In this document: piece after piece, positions 1 to 8,479 of the stretch | How positions within the stretch are numbered: position 1 is the stretch's first letter | How the letters are laid out: each line of letters opens with the position of its first letter | From: Curtobacterium sp. Leaf183 | GTDB taxonomy: Bacteria; Actinomycetota; Actinomycetes; Actinomycetales; Microbacteriaceae | Assembly: GCF_001424385.1 (NCBI RefSeq) | Contig: NZ_LMPO01000001.1 | Coordinates: 375,336-439,335, forward strand | DNA: 64,000 nucleotides | Direction of reading: 5' to 3' | Position numbers and translations under genes: made by a program | Notes under the pieces: model-generated | Told to the model about the DNA's origin: nothing | Seen by the model: only the letters and a program-made list of their open reading frames with translations | Databases searched by the model: none

Positions 1-110
1 AGGCTCGTGGCGATCGCGATGATCGACCCGGACTCGATGTAGTTCGACATCGCCACCGAGACGGTGGCCTTCCAGCCGGTGGTGTTGCTGGCTCCGATAC
101 GGACCGCCAT
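1..110 (-). CDS. MFS-type sugar transporter, N-terminus only
   Basis: Only the first 36 residues are inside the window; the rest runs off the left edge. The start is the ATG whose first base is 110, preceded by a GGAGG four bases upstream. The visible residues begin MAVRIGASNTTGWKATVS and continue into a hydrophobic stretch with SNYIESGSIIAIATS, which resembles the first helix of sugar-type major facilitator transporters. It is transcribed away from the LacI gene at 269, and a LacI-type palindrome lies in the shared gap, so it may be the rhamnose-linked permease of this locus. Family assignment rests on few residues. Confidence 0.55.
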   Translation of the reverse strand, partial: MAVRIGASNTTGWKATVSVAMSNYIESGSIIAIATS

Positions 111-138
111 TGGTCCTCCGTTCGTGCGTCTTCGTCGG

Positions 139-150
139 TGAATCGTTTCA
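139..150. promoter_or_regulatory. LacI-type operator in the divergent MFS/lacI gap
   Basis: TGAATCGTTTCA is a near-perfect 12-base palindrome with a central CG, typical of LacI/GalR operators. Its reverse complement is identical to the site at 8446-8457 in front of rhaI and close to the sites at 2734-2745 and 2768-2779. It lies between the MFS start (110) and the LacI start (269) and could control both directions. Confidence 0.7.
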
Positions 151-268
151 ACGGTGCTGCCGGGACGATACGCGCTGGTCGTTCGTCACCGCAAGTGCTG
201 CTCGAGCACTGCAGCGCCGCGCCCTCGTCCGCGCCTGCTGAACGTCGCGGGGGTGCCAGGATGACCGC

Positions 269-1279
269 ATGACGGTGAGCGTTCGTGAGGTCGCGGCACT
301 CGCGGGCGTGTCCCTCGGCACCGTGTCCAACGTGCTGAACCGCCCCGAGAAGGTCGCTCCCGCCACGGTCGAGCGCGTACAGCACGCGATCGCCGAGCTC
401 GGGTTCGTCCGGAACGACTCCGCCAGGCAGCTCCGCGCCGGACGCAGCTCGACCGTGGGGCTCATCGTGCTCGACGGCGGCAACCCGTTCTTCACCGACG
501 TCGCCCGCGGCGCTGAGGACGCGGCGATGTCGAAGGGCCTCGCGGTGCTGATCGGCAACTCGGACGAGTCCACCGACCGCGAGCGCACCTACGTCGACCT
601 GTTCGAGGAGCGCCGGGTCGCGGGGCTGCTGATCTCCCCCGCCGGCGACGACCTCGCCCGGCTGGCCCGGCTCCGCGACCAGGGCACGGCAGTCGTCCTG
701 GTGGACCGGCGCGCAGACGACGAGCACTTCGCCTCGGTCTCGGTCGACGACGTCGCGGGCGGCAGGATCGCGGTGGAACACCTGCTCGCGATCGGACGCC
801 GGCGGATCGCGTACGTCGGCGGCCCGTTCGGCATCCGGCAGGTCGTCGACCGGCACGCCGGTGCGCTCGCGGCCGTGACCGCTGCGGATGTGTCACTCGA
901 GGTGCTCACGACGACGTCGCTCTCCGTGCTCGAGGGGCGACGCATCGGCGAAGCGATCCAGCGCCGGCCCGCGAGCGAGCGGCCCGACGCCGTGTTCGCG
1001 GCGAACGACCTGATCGCGGTCGGTCTCGAGCAGGCGTTCATCATGCGCGGGTCCGTCGCCGTCCCGGACGAGATCGCGATCGTGGGCTACGACGACATCG
1101 CCTTCGCCGAAGCCGCGGTCGTGCCCCTGACCAGCGTGCGACAGCCGGCGCAGGACCTCGGCCGACGGGCGATCGAGCTGCTCGTGCAGCAGGTCGAGCA
1201 CGGGCAGGACGTCGAACTCGAACACGTCGAGTTCACCCCGGAGCTCGTCGTGCGGCAGTCCACGGTCCGCGACCGCTGA
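269..1279 (+). CDS. LacI-family regulator, probably of rhamnose genes
   Basis: A 336-residue protein with normal LacI architecture. An N-terminal helix-turn-helix (about residues 4-24, recognition helix SLGTVSNVLN) and hinge are followed by a periplasmic-binding-protein-like effector domain ending in a typical TSVRQP...ELVVRQS tail. The start is ATG 269; the ATG at 261 is closed by a stop after three codons. It is followed after 45 bases by a second LacI gene with nearly the same recognition helix. Both are upstream of the rhamnose transporter and catabolic genes, so rhamnose or rhamnulose is the likely inducer. That is inferred from context and from the shared TGAAACG-type palindromes. Confidence 0.85.
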   Translation: MTVSVREVAALAGVSLGTVSNVLNRPEKVAPATVERVQHAIAELGFVRNDSARQLRAGRSSTVGLIVLDGGNPFFTDVARGAEDAAMSKGLAVLIGNSDESTDRERTYVDLFEERRVAGLLISPAGDDLARLARLRDQGTAVVLVDRRADDEHFASVSVDDVAGGRIAVEHLLAIGRRRIAYVGGPFGIRQVVDRHAGALAAVTAADVSLEVLTTTSLSVLEGRRIGEAIQRRPASERPDAVFAANDLIAVGLEQAFIMRGSVAVPDEIAIVGYDDIAFAEAAVVPLTSVRQPAQDLGRRAIELLVQQVEHGQDVELEHVEFTPELVVRQSTVRDR

Positions 1280-1324
1280 GACCGGGCGACCGGGAGGGGC
1301 CGGCAGCGCATCTACGATCGAGAC

Positions 1325-2425
1325 ATGGTGCAGCCCCCTCGTCGTGACGGGCCGCCGAGCGTGCACCACGTCGCCGCGCAGGCGGGAGTCTCGCTGGCGA
1401 CCGTGTCGAACGTCCTGAACCACCCCGAACGCGTGCGCGAGGCCACCGCCGCCCGCGTCCACGCGGCCATCGCCGACCTCGGCTACACCCCGAACCGGAA
1501 CGCCCGGGCACTCGTCTCCGGCAGCACCCGGTCGATCGGCCTGGTGGTGTCCTCGTTGCAGAACTCCCTGTTCAGCGACGTGTTGAACGGAGCGCAGCTC
1601 GCGGCCCGCGCGCGGGAGTTCACGCTGCTCATCGCCAGCAGCGAGAACGACCTGCAGGCGCAGGGCGACCATCTGGCCTACCTCGAGAGCACCCGCACCT
1701 CGGGTGTCCTGCTGGCGACGATGGAGGAGTCCCGCGACCAGGTCGAACGCACCCGCCGCCACGGTCACCCGGTCGTCTACGTCAACTACGAACCGGCCGG
1801 TGTCGACGCCTGTTCGGTGATCGTCGACAACGAGCAGGCCGGGTACATCGCGACCGAGCACCTCATCGAGCGCGGAGCACGGCGCATCGGTTTCGTCAGC
1901 GCCCGCCCTGACCTGCAGCCCGTGTCCCGCCGACGGGCCGGCGTCCTGCGCGCGATCGCCGCGCATCCCGGAGTCACCCTGGTCGACGTCGACGCCGGCG
2001 AGATCGACCCACCCGGCGGTACCGACGCCGGCGCCCGCATCGCCCGGATGCCCGAGGGCCAACGCCCGGACGGGGTGCTCGGTGTGACGGACCTGCTCGC
2101 CATGGCCGTCGTCACCGAGCTGCGCGCCGCCGGGATCCGCGTGCCCGAGGACATCCCGGTCTCCGGCTGCGACCACAACTCCATCGCCTGGGGCGGCGCG
2201 GTCCCCCTGACCTCGGTGACGATGCACGGCGCCGACATGGGTCGGGTCGCGGTCGACCTGCTGCTGACCGAACTGACCGACCCGCCCGGCGAGCACGTGC
2301 ACCGCACCGTCGTCCTCGGCAGCGAGCTCGTGCCGCGTGAGAGCACCCTCGGGCGCGAAGCCGCAGCGGCGCACCGTGCCCGGATGGCCGCGACGCCGAC
2401 GGATCCGCGGCGTTCCGAGCCCTGA
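1325..2425 (+). CDS. Second LacI-family regulator, probably of rhamnose genes
   Basis: A 366-residue LacI protein: N-terminal helix-turn-helix (VHHVAAQAGVSLATVSNVL), hinge, then the two-lobed sugar-binding domain ending TSVTMHG...ELVPREST. Its recognition helix SLATVSNVLN differs from the preceding regulator (SLGTVSNVLN) at one position, so the two could read the same or very similar operators and compete or divide targets. The C-terminus extends about 20 residues beyond the usual end and is rich in Arg and Ala. It lies directly upstream of the 442-base gap that holds two operator-like palindromes before the importer genes. Confidence 0.85.
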   Translation: MVQPPRRDGPPSVHHVAAQAGVSLATVSNVLNHPERVREATAARVHAAIADLGYTPNRNARALVSGSTRSIGLVVSSLQNSLFSDVLNGAQLAARAREFTLLIASSENDLQAQGDHLAYLESTRTSGVLLATMEESRDQVERTRRHGHPVVYVNYEPAGVDACSVIVDNEQAGYIATEHLIERGARRIGFVSARPDLQPVSRRRAGVLRAIAAHPGVTLVDVDAGEIDPPGGTDAGARIARMPEGQRPDGVLGVTDLLAMAVVTELRAAGIRVPEDIPVSGCDHNSIAWGGAVPLTSVTMHGADMGRVAVDLLLTELTDPPGEHVHRTVVLGSELVPRESTLGREAAAAHRARMAATPTDPRRSEP

Positions 2426-2470
2426 CAGCGAGCACGACGTCCGGGCGCGCGGCACGACTGCTCCCGCACC

Positions 2471-2610
2471 GTGCGAGGTTCGACGTCCCGTGCGACCCTC
2501 GCACGGTGCGAGGTTCGCACTCCGTGCGCGCTTCGTGGGGTGGTGCGAAGTCGTTCCGCTGCACGGAGCCACCAACCGCGCACCGACGGCCAACCTCGCA
2601 CCGTGCGCAC
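2471..2610. repeat. GTGCGAGGTT-family intergenic element, copy A
   Basis: Part of the 442-base gap after the second lacI gene. It carries GTGCGAGGTT at 2471-2480 and 2506-2515 and the inverse AACCTCGCAC at 2592-2601, with a perfect 20-base match (GTGCGACCCTCGCACGGTGC, 2490-2509) to copy C at 49729-49748. No start codon with a credible reading frame is seen. The arms could fold into large hairpins. The function is unknown. Confidence 0.7.
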
Positions 2611-2640
2611 CAGCGCGCCCTCCCACCGGACCGCCGGACC

Positions 2641-2688
2641 ACCGGACGGGAGGCTCGTGGCGGCCCGGCACCGAGCCTCCCGTCCGGT
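2641..2688. terminator. Stem-loop with 17-bp arms (GGACGGGAGGC family)
   Basis: Perfect inverted arms at 2641-2657 and 2672-2688 (ACCGGACGGGAGGCTCG and its complement) around a 14-base loop. No U-tract follows. It lies downstream of the two lacI genes and upstream of the importer promoter, which suits an actinobacterial-style terminator. The arm sequence recurs at 23395, 30899 and 52280. Confidence 0.6.
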
Positions 2689-2732
2689 GGGGCGCACGCC
2701 GCGCGCCTTCCACAACGAATCGGACCTGGCGA

Positions 2733-2779
2733 TTGACACGCTTCAATCCGCGTGGTTCCATTCCGGTTGAAACGTTCTA
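2733..2779 (+). promoter_or_regulatory. Promoter with two LacI operators before the rhamnose importer
   Basis: A TTGACA -35 box at 2733-2738 has a weak -10 candidate 17 bases downstream (TTCCAT, 2756-2761). TGACACGCTTCA (2734-2745) overlaps the -35 and TGAAACGTTCTA (2768-2779) covers the likely start site. Both are variants of the exact palindrome TGAAACGATTCA found before rhaI. Two sites bracketing a promoter is the usual LacI-family repression layout. The start site is predicted, not known. Confidence 0.6.
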
Positions 2780-2867
2780 AACAGCACGACCGGCCGCCGC
2801 GACGACGCGGTGACCGGGTCCGTTTCACCCGGGTTCCCCGCAGCCCGGGCCTTACGAGGAGGTAAGG

Positions 2868-4193
2868 ATGTCAGCTCGTTCCCTGACCACACGGTTGCTC
2901 GCCATCGGCGGCGCCACGGTCCTCATCGGTGGCCTGGCCGCCTGTTCGTCGGGCGGCTCCGCCGACACCGGCAGCAGCGGCGGGAAGGTCCAGATCAGCT
3001 ACCTGGTCGACAACTCGACCGCCACCGCCGTCACCACGAAGGCGCTCGTTGCCGCGTTCGAGAAGGCCAACCCCGACATCACGGTGAAGGTCGACACGAA
3101 GCCGCAGGGCACCGACGGCGACAACCTGGTCAAGACCCGGCTGTCCACCGGGGAGATGGACGACGTCTTCAACTACAACTCGGGCTCACTCATGCAGGCG
3201 CTGAACCCCGACAACACCCTGGTCGACCTGTCGGACCAGAGCTGGGCGAAGGACGTGGACAAGCAGTTCACGAAGGTCGTCAGCACCGACAAGGGCATGT
3301 ACGGCGCGCCCTTCGGCACCAGCTTCGGCGGCGGCGTGATGTACAACAAGAAGATCTACGCCGACCTCGGGCTGAGCGTGCCGACCACGTGGGACGAGTT
3401 CATCAGCAACAGCGAGAAGATCAAGGACGCGGGCAAGGTCGCGCCGATCATCCAGACGTACGGCGACACGTGGACCAGCCAGCTCTTCGTGCTCGGCGAC
3501 TTCGCGAACATCACCGCGCAGCAGGCCAACTGGGCGACGAAGTACACCGCCAACAAGGAGTCCTACGCCAAGGACCCGGCGTTCGCGGGCTTCGAGCACC
3601 TGGCCGAGATCACGGACAAGGGCCTGGTCAACGAGGACTACGCGTCCGCGACCCAGGCGAACGGCCTGAAGATGCTGGCGGACGGCACGGGCGCGCAGTA
3701 CCCGATGCTCACGAACGCCATCTCGACGCTCCAGCAGGACAGTCCCGACGCGGTGGACGACATCGGCGCGTTCGCGCTGCCGGCCGAGGACGCGAGCGAC
3801 ACCAACCTGACGATCTGGGAGCCGAACGGCCTGTACATCCCCAAGACGTCGACGGGCGACAAGCTCGCAGCGGCGAAGAAGTTCATCGCGTTCGCGAACT
3901 CGTCCGAGGGCTGCGCGGTGCAGAACGACACCGGCACCCCGGGTGGCCCCTACGTCATCAGCTCGTGCTCACTGCCCGACGACGTCCCGCCGATGCTGAG
4001 CGACCTGCAGCAGTACATCGACGACGGCAAGGCGACGCCGGCGCTCGAGTTCCTCTCCCCGATCAAGGGCCCGAACCTCGAGAAGATCTGCGTCCAGGTC
4101 GGCTCGGGGATCTCGACCGCAGCTGTCGGTGCCAAGCAGTACGACCAGGACGTCGTGCAGCAGGCCCAGCAGCTCGGCATCACGGGCTGGTGA
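2868..4193 (+). CDS. CUT1-type sugar ABC transporter substrate-binding lipoprotein
   Basis: A 441-residue extracellular solute-binding protein (family 1). Residues 1-25 form a lipoprotein signal peptide with lipobox LAAC (GGLAACSSGG), so the mature protein is tethered outside the membrane. The ATG at 2868 has a strong AGGAGG ribosome site about six bases upstream. The first permease gene starts at 4190, overlapping the stop by four bases, so they are cotranscribed. The operon continues to the alpha-L-rhamnosidase, so the ligand is probably rhamnose or a rhamnose-containing oligosaccharide. Ligand identity is inferred from context. Confidence 0.88.
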   Translation: MSARSLTTRLLAIGGATVLIGGLAACSSGGSADTGSSGGKVQISYLVDNSTATAVTTKALVAAFEKANPDITVKVDTKPQGTDGDNLVKTRLSTGEMDDVFNYNSGSLMQALNPDNTLVDLSDQSWAKDVDKQFTKVVSTDKGMYGAPFGTSFGGGVMYNKKIYADLGLSVPTTWDEFISNSEKIKDAGKVAPIIQTYGDTWTSQLFVLGDFANITAQQANWATKYTANKESYAKDPAFAGFEHLAEITDKGLVNEDYASATQANGLKMLADGTGAQYPMLTNAISTLQQDSPDAVDDIGAFALPAEDASDTNLTIWEPNGLYIPKTSTGDKLAAAKKFIAFANSSEGCAVQNDTGTPGGPYVISSCSLPDDVPPMLSDLQQYIDDGKATPALEFLSPIKGPNLEKICVQVGSGISTAAVGAKQYDQDVVQQAQQLGITGW

Positions 4194-5128
4194 CGGCGGT
4201 GACCGCGACGCTCACGACGGCGGTGGCCCCGCCGCAGACGACGAAGTCCGGGCCGGGTCCGGCTCGCGGGAAGATGCGTTCCTTCTACCCCGCGTGGTTC
4301 TTCATCCCCGCGATCGCGCTGTACGTCGTGTTCTTCGCGGTCCCGACCTTCGCCGGGTTCTGGTTCTCGCTGACGCGCTGGACGCTGTTCGACCAGACCT
4401 TCATCGGCCTCGACAACTTCGTCCGGTTCTTCCAGGACCCACAACTGGTCTCGGGGTTCATCCACACGTTCGAGTACGGGTTCGTGACGAGCGCGGCGAA
4501 GGTGGTCCTCGGACTCGCCCTCGCCCTGCTCCTCACCTCCCCGGTGCTCGGCCGCGGCTACCTGCGCGCGGTCGTGTTCTTCCCGGTGCTCGTGTCGACG
4601 ATCGGCATCGGTATCACGTTCAAGGCCCTGCTCGACCCGTTCCACGGGATCGTCAACGGGCTGCTGGGCTCGGTCGGCCTGCCCACACCGGGCTGGCTGA
4701 CCGATCCGGCGCTGGCGCTCTGGAGCGTCGCCGCCGTCGACATCTGGAAGGGCGTGGGCATCGCGACGCTCATCTTCATCGCCGGCATCGTGGCCATCCC
4801 GCAGGAGTACTTCGAGGCGGCCCGGGTGGACGGCGCGAGCGCCTGGACCATCTTCCGGAACATCACGCTCCCACTGTCCCGCCCGGCGATGGGGACGGTC
4901 ATCATCCTGTCGCTCATCGGTGGGCTGCGGTCCTTCGACCTGATCTGGGCGATGACCGGCGGCGGGCCGGGGTTCACGAGCGACGTCATCGCGAGTGTGA
5001 TCTACAAGCAGTACCAGGCGGGCTTCTACGGACTGTCGACGGCCGGCAACGTCGTGCTCTTCGTCGTCGTGACCGCGATCATGGTCCCCGTCTCGTGGCT
5101 GCTGAACCGGAAGGAGCCGGAACTGTGA
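4190..5128 (+). CDS. CUT1-type sugar ABC permease (MalF-like)
   Basis: A 312-residue inner-membrane permease with six predicted helices starting around FFIPAIALYVVFFAVPTFAG. The cytoplasmic EAA loop, EYFEAARVDGASAW...TLPLSRP, couples permeases to an ATPase. The GTG at 4190 overlaps the SBP stop as GTGA; a second GTG at 4199 is possible. The N-terminal 25 residues are a Thr/Pro-rich cytoplasmic tail. It pairs with the next gene to form the heterodimeric channel. No ATPase gene is present in this operon. Confidence 0.88.
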   Translation: MTAVTATLTTAVAPPQTTKSGPGPARGKMRSFYPAWFFIPAIALYVVFFAVPTFAGFWFSLTRWTLFDQTFIGLDNFVRFFQDPQLVSGFIHTFEYGFVTSAAKVVLGLALALLLTSPVLGRGYLRAVVFFPVLVSTIGIGITFKALLDPFHGIVNGLLGSVGLPTPGWLTDPALALWSVAAVDIWKGVGIATLIFIAGIVAIPQEYFEAARVDGASAWTIFRNITLPLSRPAMGTVIILSLIGGLRSFDLIWAMTGGGPGFTSDVIASVIYKQYQAGFYGLSTAGNVVLFVVVTAIMVPVSWLLNRKEPEL

Positions 5129-5991
5129 CCGCCATCAGCACGCCGACGCCGCGCAGGAGACGCCCGCCGGCCACCCGCAAGTGGATCATCGGCATCGTCG
5201 CCATCGTGGTCTCGTTCGTGGTCTTCCTCGTGCCGTTCGTCTTCGTCCTGCTGCAGGCCGCGAAGTCCCCCGCCGAGGCGAACCAGCTCGGCTTCACGCT
5301 GCCGACGCAGTGGCAGCTGTGGCAGAACCTGCAGGCGGTGTTCCAGAGCGGCGAGTCCGGCATCGTCCGGGCGTTCCTGAACAGCGCTGTGCTCACCGTG
5401 GGCAGCGTCGTCATCATGGTCGTGTTCTCAGCGATGGTGGGCTACGTCCTGCAGCGTCGCCCGGGGCGGTGGAACGGCGTGGTCAACTTCTTCGTCCTCG
5501 CCGGCCTGATCGTCCCACCGGCGATCGTCCCGACGATCTGGGTCCTGCAGGGGCTCAACCTGTTCAAGACGATGGGCGGGATGATCCTCATCGAGGCGAC
5601 CTTCGGGCTGTCGTTCTGCATCCTGCTGTTCCGCGCGTTCGTCGCGACCATCCCGAAGGAGCTCGACGAGGCAGCCGTGCTCGACGGCGCCGGGCCGATC
5701 CGCCTGTTCTTCGGGGTCGTCCTGCCGCTGCTCAAGCCGGTCATCATCACCGTGGTGCTCGTGCAGTCGGTCGCCGTCTTCAACGACTTCGCCAACCCGC
5801 TGTACTTCCTGCCCGGGTCCGAGAACGCCACCGTCCAGCAGACGCTGTACGCGTTCCAGAGCCAGTCCGTCAGCCAGCTGAACCTGCTGTTCACCGACGT
5901 GCTGCTCATCACGATCCCGCCACTGATCCTGTACATCTTCTTCCAACGCCAGATCGTCGCCGGCATGACCAGCGGCGCCGTCAAGGGCTGA
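5125..5991 (+). CDS. CUT1-type sugar ABC permease (MalG-like)
   Basis: A 288-residue permease with six helices and the EAA motif ELDEAAVLDGAG...VLPLLKP. The GTG start at 5125 overlaps the stop of the previous permease (GTGA), with GGAG eight bases upstream in AAGGAGCCGG. The C-terminus ends QRQIVAGMTSGAVKG, the usual ending of MalG-type subunits. It is followed 13 bases later by the rhamnosidase start, so importer and hydrolase form one transcript. Confidence 0.88.
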   Translation: MTAISTPTPRRRRPPATRKWIIGIVAIVVSFVVFLVPFVFVLLQAAKSPAEANQLGFTLPTQWQLWQNLQAVFQSGESGIVRAFLNSAVLTVGSVVIMVVFSAMVGYVLQRRPGRWNGVVNFFVLAGLIVPPAIVPTIWVLQGLNLFKTMGGMILIEATFGLSFCILLFRAFVATIPKELDEAAVLDGAGPIRLFFGVVLPLLKPVIITVVLVQSVAVFNDFANPLYFLPGSENATVQQTLYAFQSQSVSQLNLLFTDVLLITIPPLILYIFFQRQIVAGMTSGAVKG

Positions 5992-6004
5992 GAGGCAACC
6001 ACAC

Positions 6005-8320
6005 ATGACCACCTGGACCGCATCGTTCATCGCGGCTGACGGCGACGCCGACCGCGACTCCGCACCGATCCTGCGCCACGAGTTCACCCTCGACGACGGT
6101 CACGGCGCCGTCACCGCAGCGACGCTCGACGTGAGCGCCCTCGGCGTCGTCGAGGCCTGGCTGGGCGGGCAGCGCGTCTCGGACCACCTGCTCGAACCGG
6201 GCTGGACGAGCTACGAGTGGCGCATCCGCGTCGCATCGCACGACGTCCTGTCGCACCTGAGCAGCACGCACCCCGGCGGCGCCGCCGTCCTGGCGCTCGT
6301 GCTCGGGCGCGGCTGGGCCGCCGGACGCCTGGCGTGGGGCGGTGGCGGCGGCTGGTACACCGACGAACGCGCCGGGTTCGCCGAGCTCCGCATCGAGTTC
6401 GCGGACGGCCACGTGCAGACTGTCGCCACGGGTACCGACTGGCAGGCCCTGTCGAGCGCGATCACCGACGACCAGCTGTACGACGGGCAGGACATCGACG
6501 CGCGGCTCCGCGACGGCAGCTTCCTGACCCCCGGTGCCGTGACGACCCCGAGCGTCGACGGGCACACCGGTACGACGACGACCGTGCACACGGTCGACCT
6601 CGGCGACCGGGAACTCGTCGCCGACACGGTCCCGCCGGTCCGACCCCTCGCCGAGATCGCCCCGGTGGACGTCTGGACGAGCCCGTCCGGCACCACGCTC
6701 GTCGACTTCGGTGTGAACCTGGTCGGCTGGCTGCGCGTGGTCGCATCCGGCCCGGCCGGCACCGTCCTGACGATCACGCACGCCGAGGTGCTCGAGCACG
6801 ACGAGCTCGGCACCCGTCCGCTGCGCACCGCGAAGGCGACGGACCACTTCACCCTGAGCGGCTCCGCCGAGGACCGCTTCGAGCCCCGCTTCACGTTCCA
6901 CGGCTTCCGGTACGCGTCCGTCGACGGCTGGCCCGGCACGCTCGACGAGCTCCGTGCCGCGCTGACCGCGGTGCAGGTCGGCTCCGACCTGCCCCGGACC
7001 GGCACGTTCGCATCGAGCCACGACCTGCTCAACACCTTCCACGACAACGTCGTGCGGGGCATGCAGGGCAACTTCCTCAGCGTGCCGACCGACTGCCCGC
7101 AGCGCGACGAGCGCCTGGGGTGGACGGGCGACATCGCGGCGTTCGCCCCGACCGCGTCGTACCTGTTCGACACCCGTGCTTTCCTGGGCGACTGGTTGCG
7201 CGACCTGGCGCTCGAGCAGCAGCACAACGCGGGGATCATCCCCTTCGTCGTGCCGGACGTGCTGAAGTACTCCCCCGCCGAGGACTTCGGCACCCCCGAC
7301 GCCACCGCCATCTGGTCCGACGCCGGGGTCTGGGTGCCGTGGACGCTGTACCAGGCGTACGGCGACACCGCGGTGCTCGAGGAACAGCTCGACTCGATGG
7401 TCGCGCACCTGCGTCGCATCCGCGACCACCTGTCGCCCGAGGGACTGTGGGACACCGTGTTCCAGTTCGGCGACTGGCTCGACCCGGACGCCCCGCCGGA
7501 GGACGCGGCCAAGGCGAAGGCCGACCCGGGCGTCGTCGCGACGGCATGCGCGTACCGCAGCGCACGGCTGGTGGCCGAGGCGGCCCGTCTGACCGGTCAC
7601 CCGGCCGAGGCGAGCGAGGCCGAGGAGCTGGCCACGGGCCTCCAGGCCGCGTTCCGGCAGCACTACGTGATGGACGGCCGGATCCGTTCCGACTGCACCA
7701 CCGTCTACGCCTTGGCGATCGTGTTCGGGATCCTGTCCGAGGACGACGAGCGCCGGGCCGGTGACCGCCTGGCGGAGCTGGCGGCGGCATCCGGGTACCG
7801 GATCTCGACCGGCTTCGCGGGCACGCCCTTCATCACCGATGCGCTGACGCAGACCGGGCACCTCGACGACGCGTACCGGCTGCTGCTGCAGACGGAGTGC
7901 CCGTCGTGGCTGTACCCGGTGACGATGGGTGCGACGACGGTCTGGGAACGCTGGGACTCGATGCTGCCCGACGGCACGATCAACCCGGGCGAGATGACCT
8001 CGTTCAACCACTACGCACTCGGCGCCGTGGCGGACTGGATGCACCGCGTGGTCGGCGGGCTCGCGCCGCTGGAGCCCGGCTACGCGTCGGTGCTCATCGC
8101 GCCGCAGCCGGGCGGGGGCCTGACGTGGGCGTCGACCTCGCTGGAGAGCGTGCACGGGCGGATCGCGGTTCGGTGGGAGCTCGTCGACGGCGAGCTCGTC
8201 CTGCAGGCGACCGTGCCGGAGGGCGTCACCGCCGTCGTGCGGCTGCCCGGCCTCGACGAGCAGCGCCTGTCGGGAGGCTCGCACGAGCTGCGCGCACCGG
8301 CTGCGGTCCCGGCCGGGTAG
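6005..8320 (+). CDS. Alpha-L-rhamnosidase, GH78
   Basis: A 771-residue glycoside hydrolase that releases terminal L-rhamnose from glycosides by inversion. Beta-sandwich domains occupy about residues 1-330. The (alpha/alpha)6 catalytic domain begins near residue 335 and carries the hallmark DCPQRDERLGWTGD (Asp368-Glu369 within it), and a C-terminal beta domain follows. No signal peptide is seen, so it should act in the cytoplasm on imported rhamnosides, consistent with its place directly behind the importer genes. It is shorter than many GH78 enzymes (about 900 or more residues) but has the expected catalytic core. ATG 6005 is preceded by a GAGAGG-like site. Confidence 0.9.
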   Translation: MTTWTASFIAADGDADRDSAPILRHEFTLDDGHGAVTAATLDVSALGVVEAWLGGQRVSDHLLEPGWTSYEWRIRVASHDVLSHLSSTHPGGAAVLALVLGRGWAAGRLAWGGGGGWYTDERAGFAELRIEFADGHVQTVATGTDWQALSSAITDDQLYDGQDIDARLRDGSFLTPGAVTTPSVDGHTGTTTTVHTVDLGDRELVADTVPPVRPLAEIAPVDVWTSPSGTTLVDFGVNLVGWLRVVASGPAGTVLTITHAEVLEHDELGTRPLRTAKATDHFTLSGSAEDRFEPRFTFHGFRYASVDGWPGTLDELRAALTAVQVGSDLPRTGTFASSHDLLNTFHDNVVRGMQGNFLSVPTDCPQRDERLGWTGDIAAFAPTASYLFDTRAFLGDWLRDLALEQQHNAGIIPFVVPDVLKYSPAEDFGTPDATAIWSDAGVWVPWTLYQAYGDTAVLEEQLDSMVAHLRRIRDHLSPEGLWDTVFQFGDWLDPDAPPEDAAKAKADPGVVATACAYRSARLVAEAARLTGHPAEASEAEELATGLQAAFRQHYVMDGRIRSDCTTVYALAIVFGILSEDDERRAGDRLAELAAASGYRISTGFAGTPFITDALTQTGHLDDAYRLLLQTECPSWLYPVTMGATTVWERWDSMLPDGTINPGEMTSFNHYALGAVADWMHRVVGGLAPLEPGYASVLIAPQPGGGLTWASTSLESVHGRIAVRWELVDGELVLQATVPEGVTAVVRLPGLDEQRLSGGSHELRAPAAVPAG

Positions 8321-8344
8321 CTGCCCCGCGCGGAACCGCAGAAC

Positions 8345-8380
8345 GGACACAGCACCGCGGAGGTGCGCGGTGCTGTGTCC
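8345..8380. terminator. Stem-loop with GGACACAGCACC arms
   Basis: Perfect 15-base arms at 8345-8359 and 8366-8380 around a 6-base loop, 24 bases after the rhamnosidase stop. It probably ends the importer/rhamnosidase transcript before the separate rhaI promoter. The arm sequence recurs in the longer hairpin at 55110-55169. Confidence 0.7.
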
Positions 8381-8415
8381 GAGACGGGGTTCGGTGACAC
8401 AGCGGCCCACGACGG

Positions 8416-8457
8416 TTGCGCGACGCGTCGCCGCCGAGTACCGTATGAAACGATTCA
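8416..8457 (+). promoter_or_regulatory. rhaI promoter and LacI-type operator
   Basis: TTGCGC (8416-8421) and TACCGT (8439-8444), 17 bases apart, form a plausible promoter. The perfect palindrome TGAAACGATTCA (8446-8457) lies on the expected start site, 22 bases before the rhaI ATG. It matches the site at 139-150 exactly on the other strand. Confidence 0.65.
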
Positions 8458-8479
8458 ATCGACCACGAGGAAGTGCACG

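Noticed and set aside
893..2761. 622-codon open frame on the minus strand across the two lacI genes
   Set aside because: Composition is Arg/Gly/Val-rich shadow coding opposite well-supported LacI genes; no ribosome site and no recognisable domain.
5981..8458. 825-codon minus-strand frame opposite the GH78 gene
   Set aside because: It mirrors GC-biased third positions of the rhamnosidase; no motif, no start signal, no homologue recognised.
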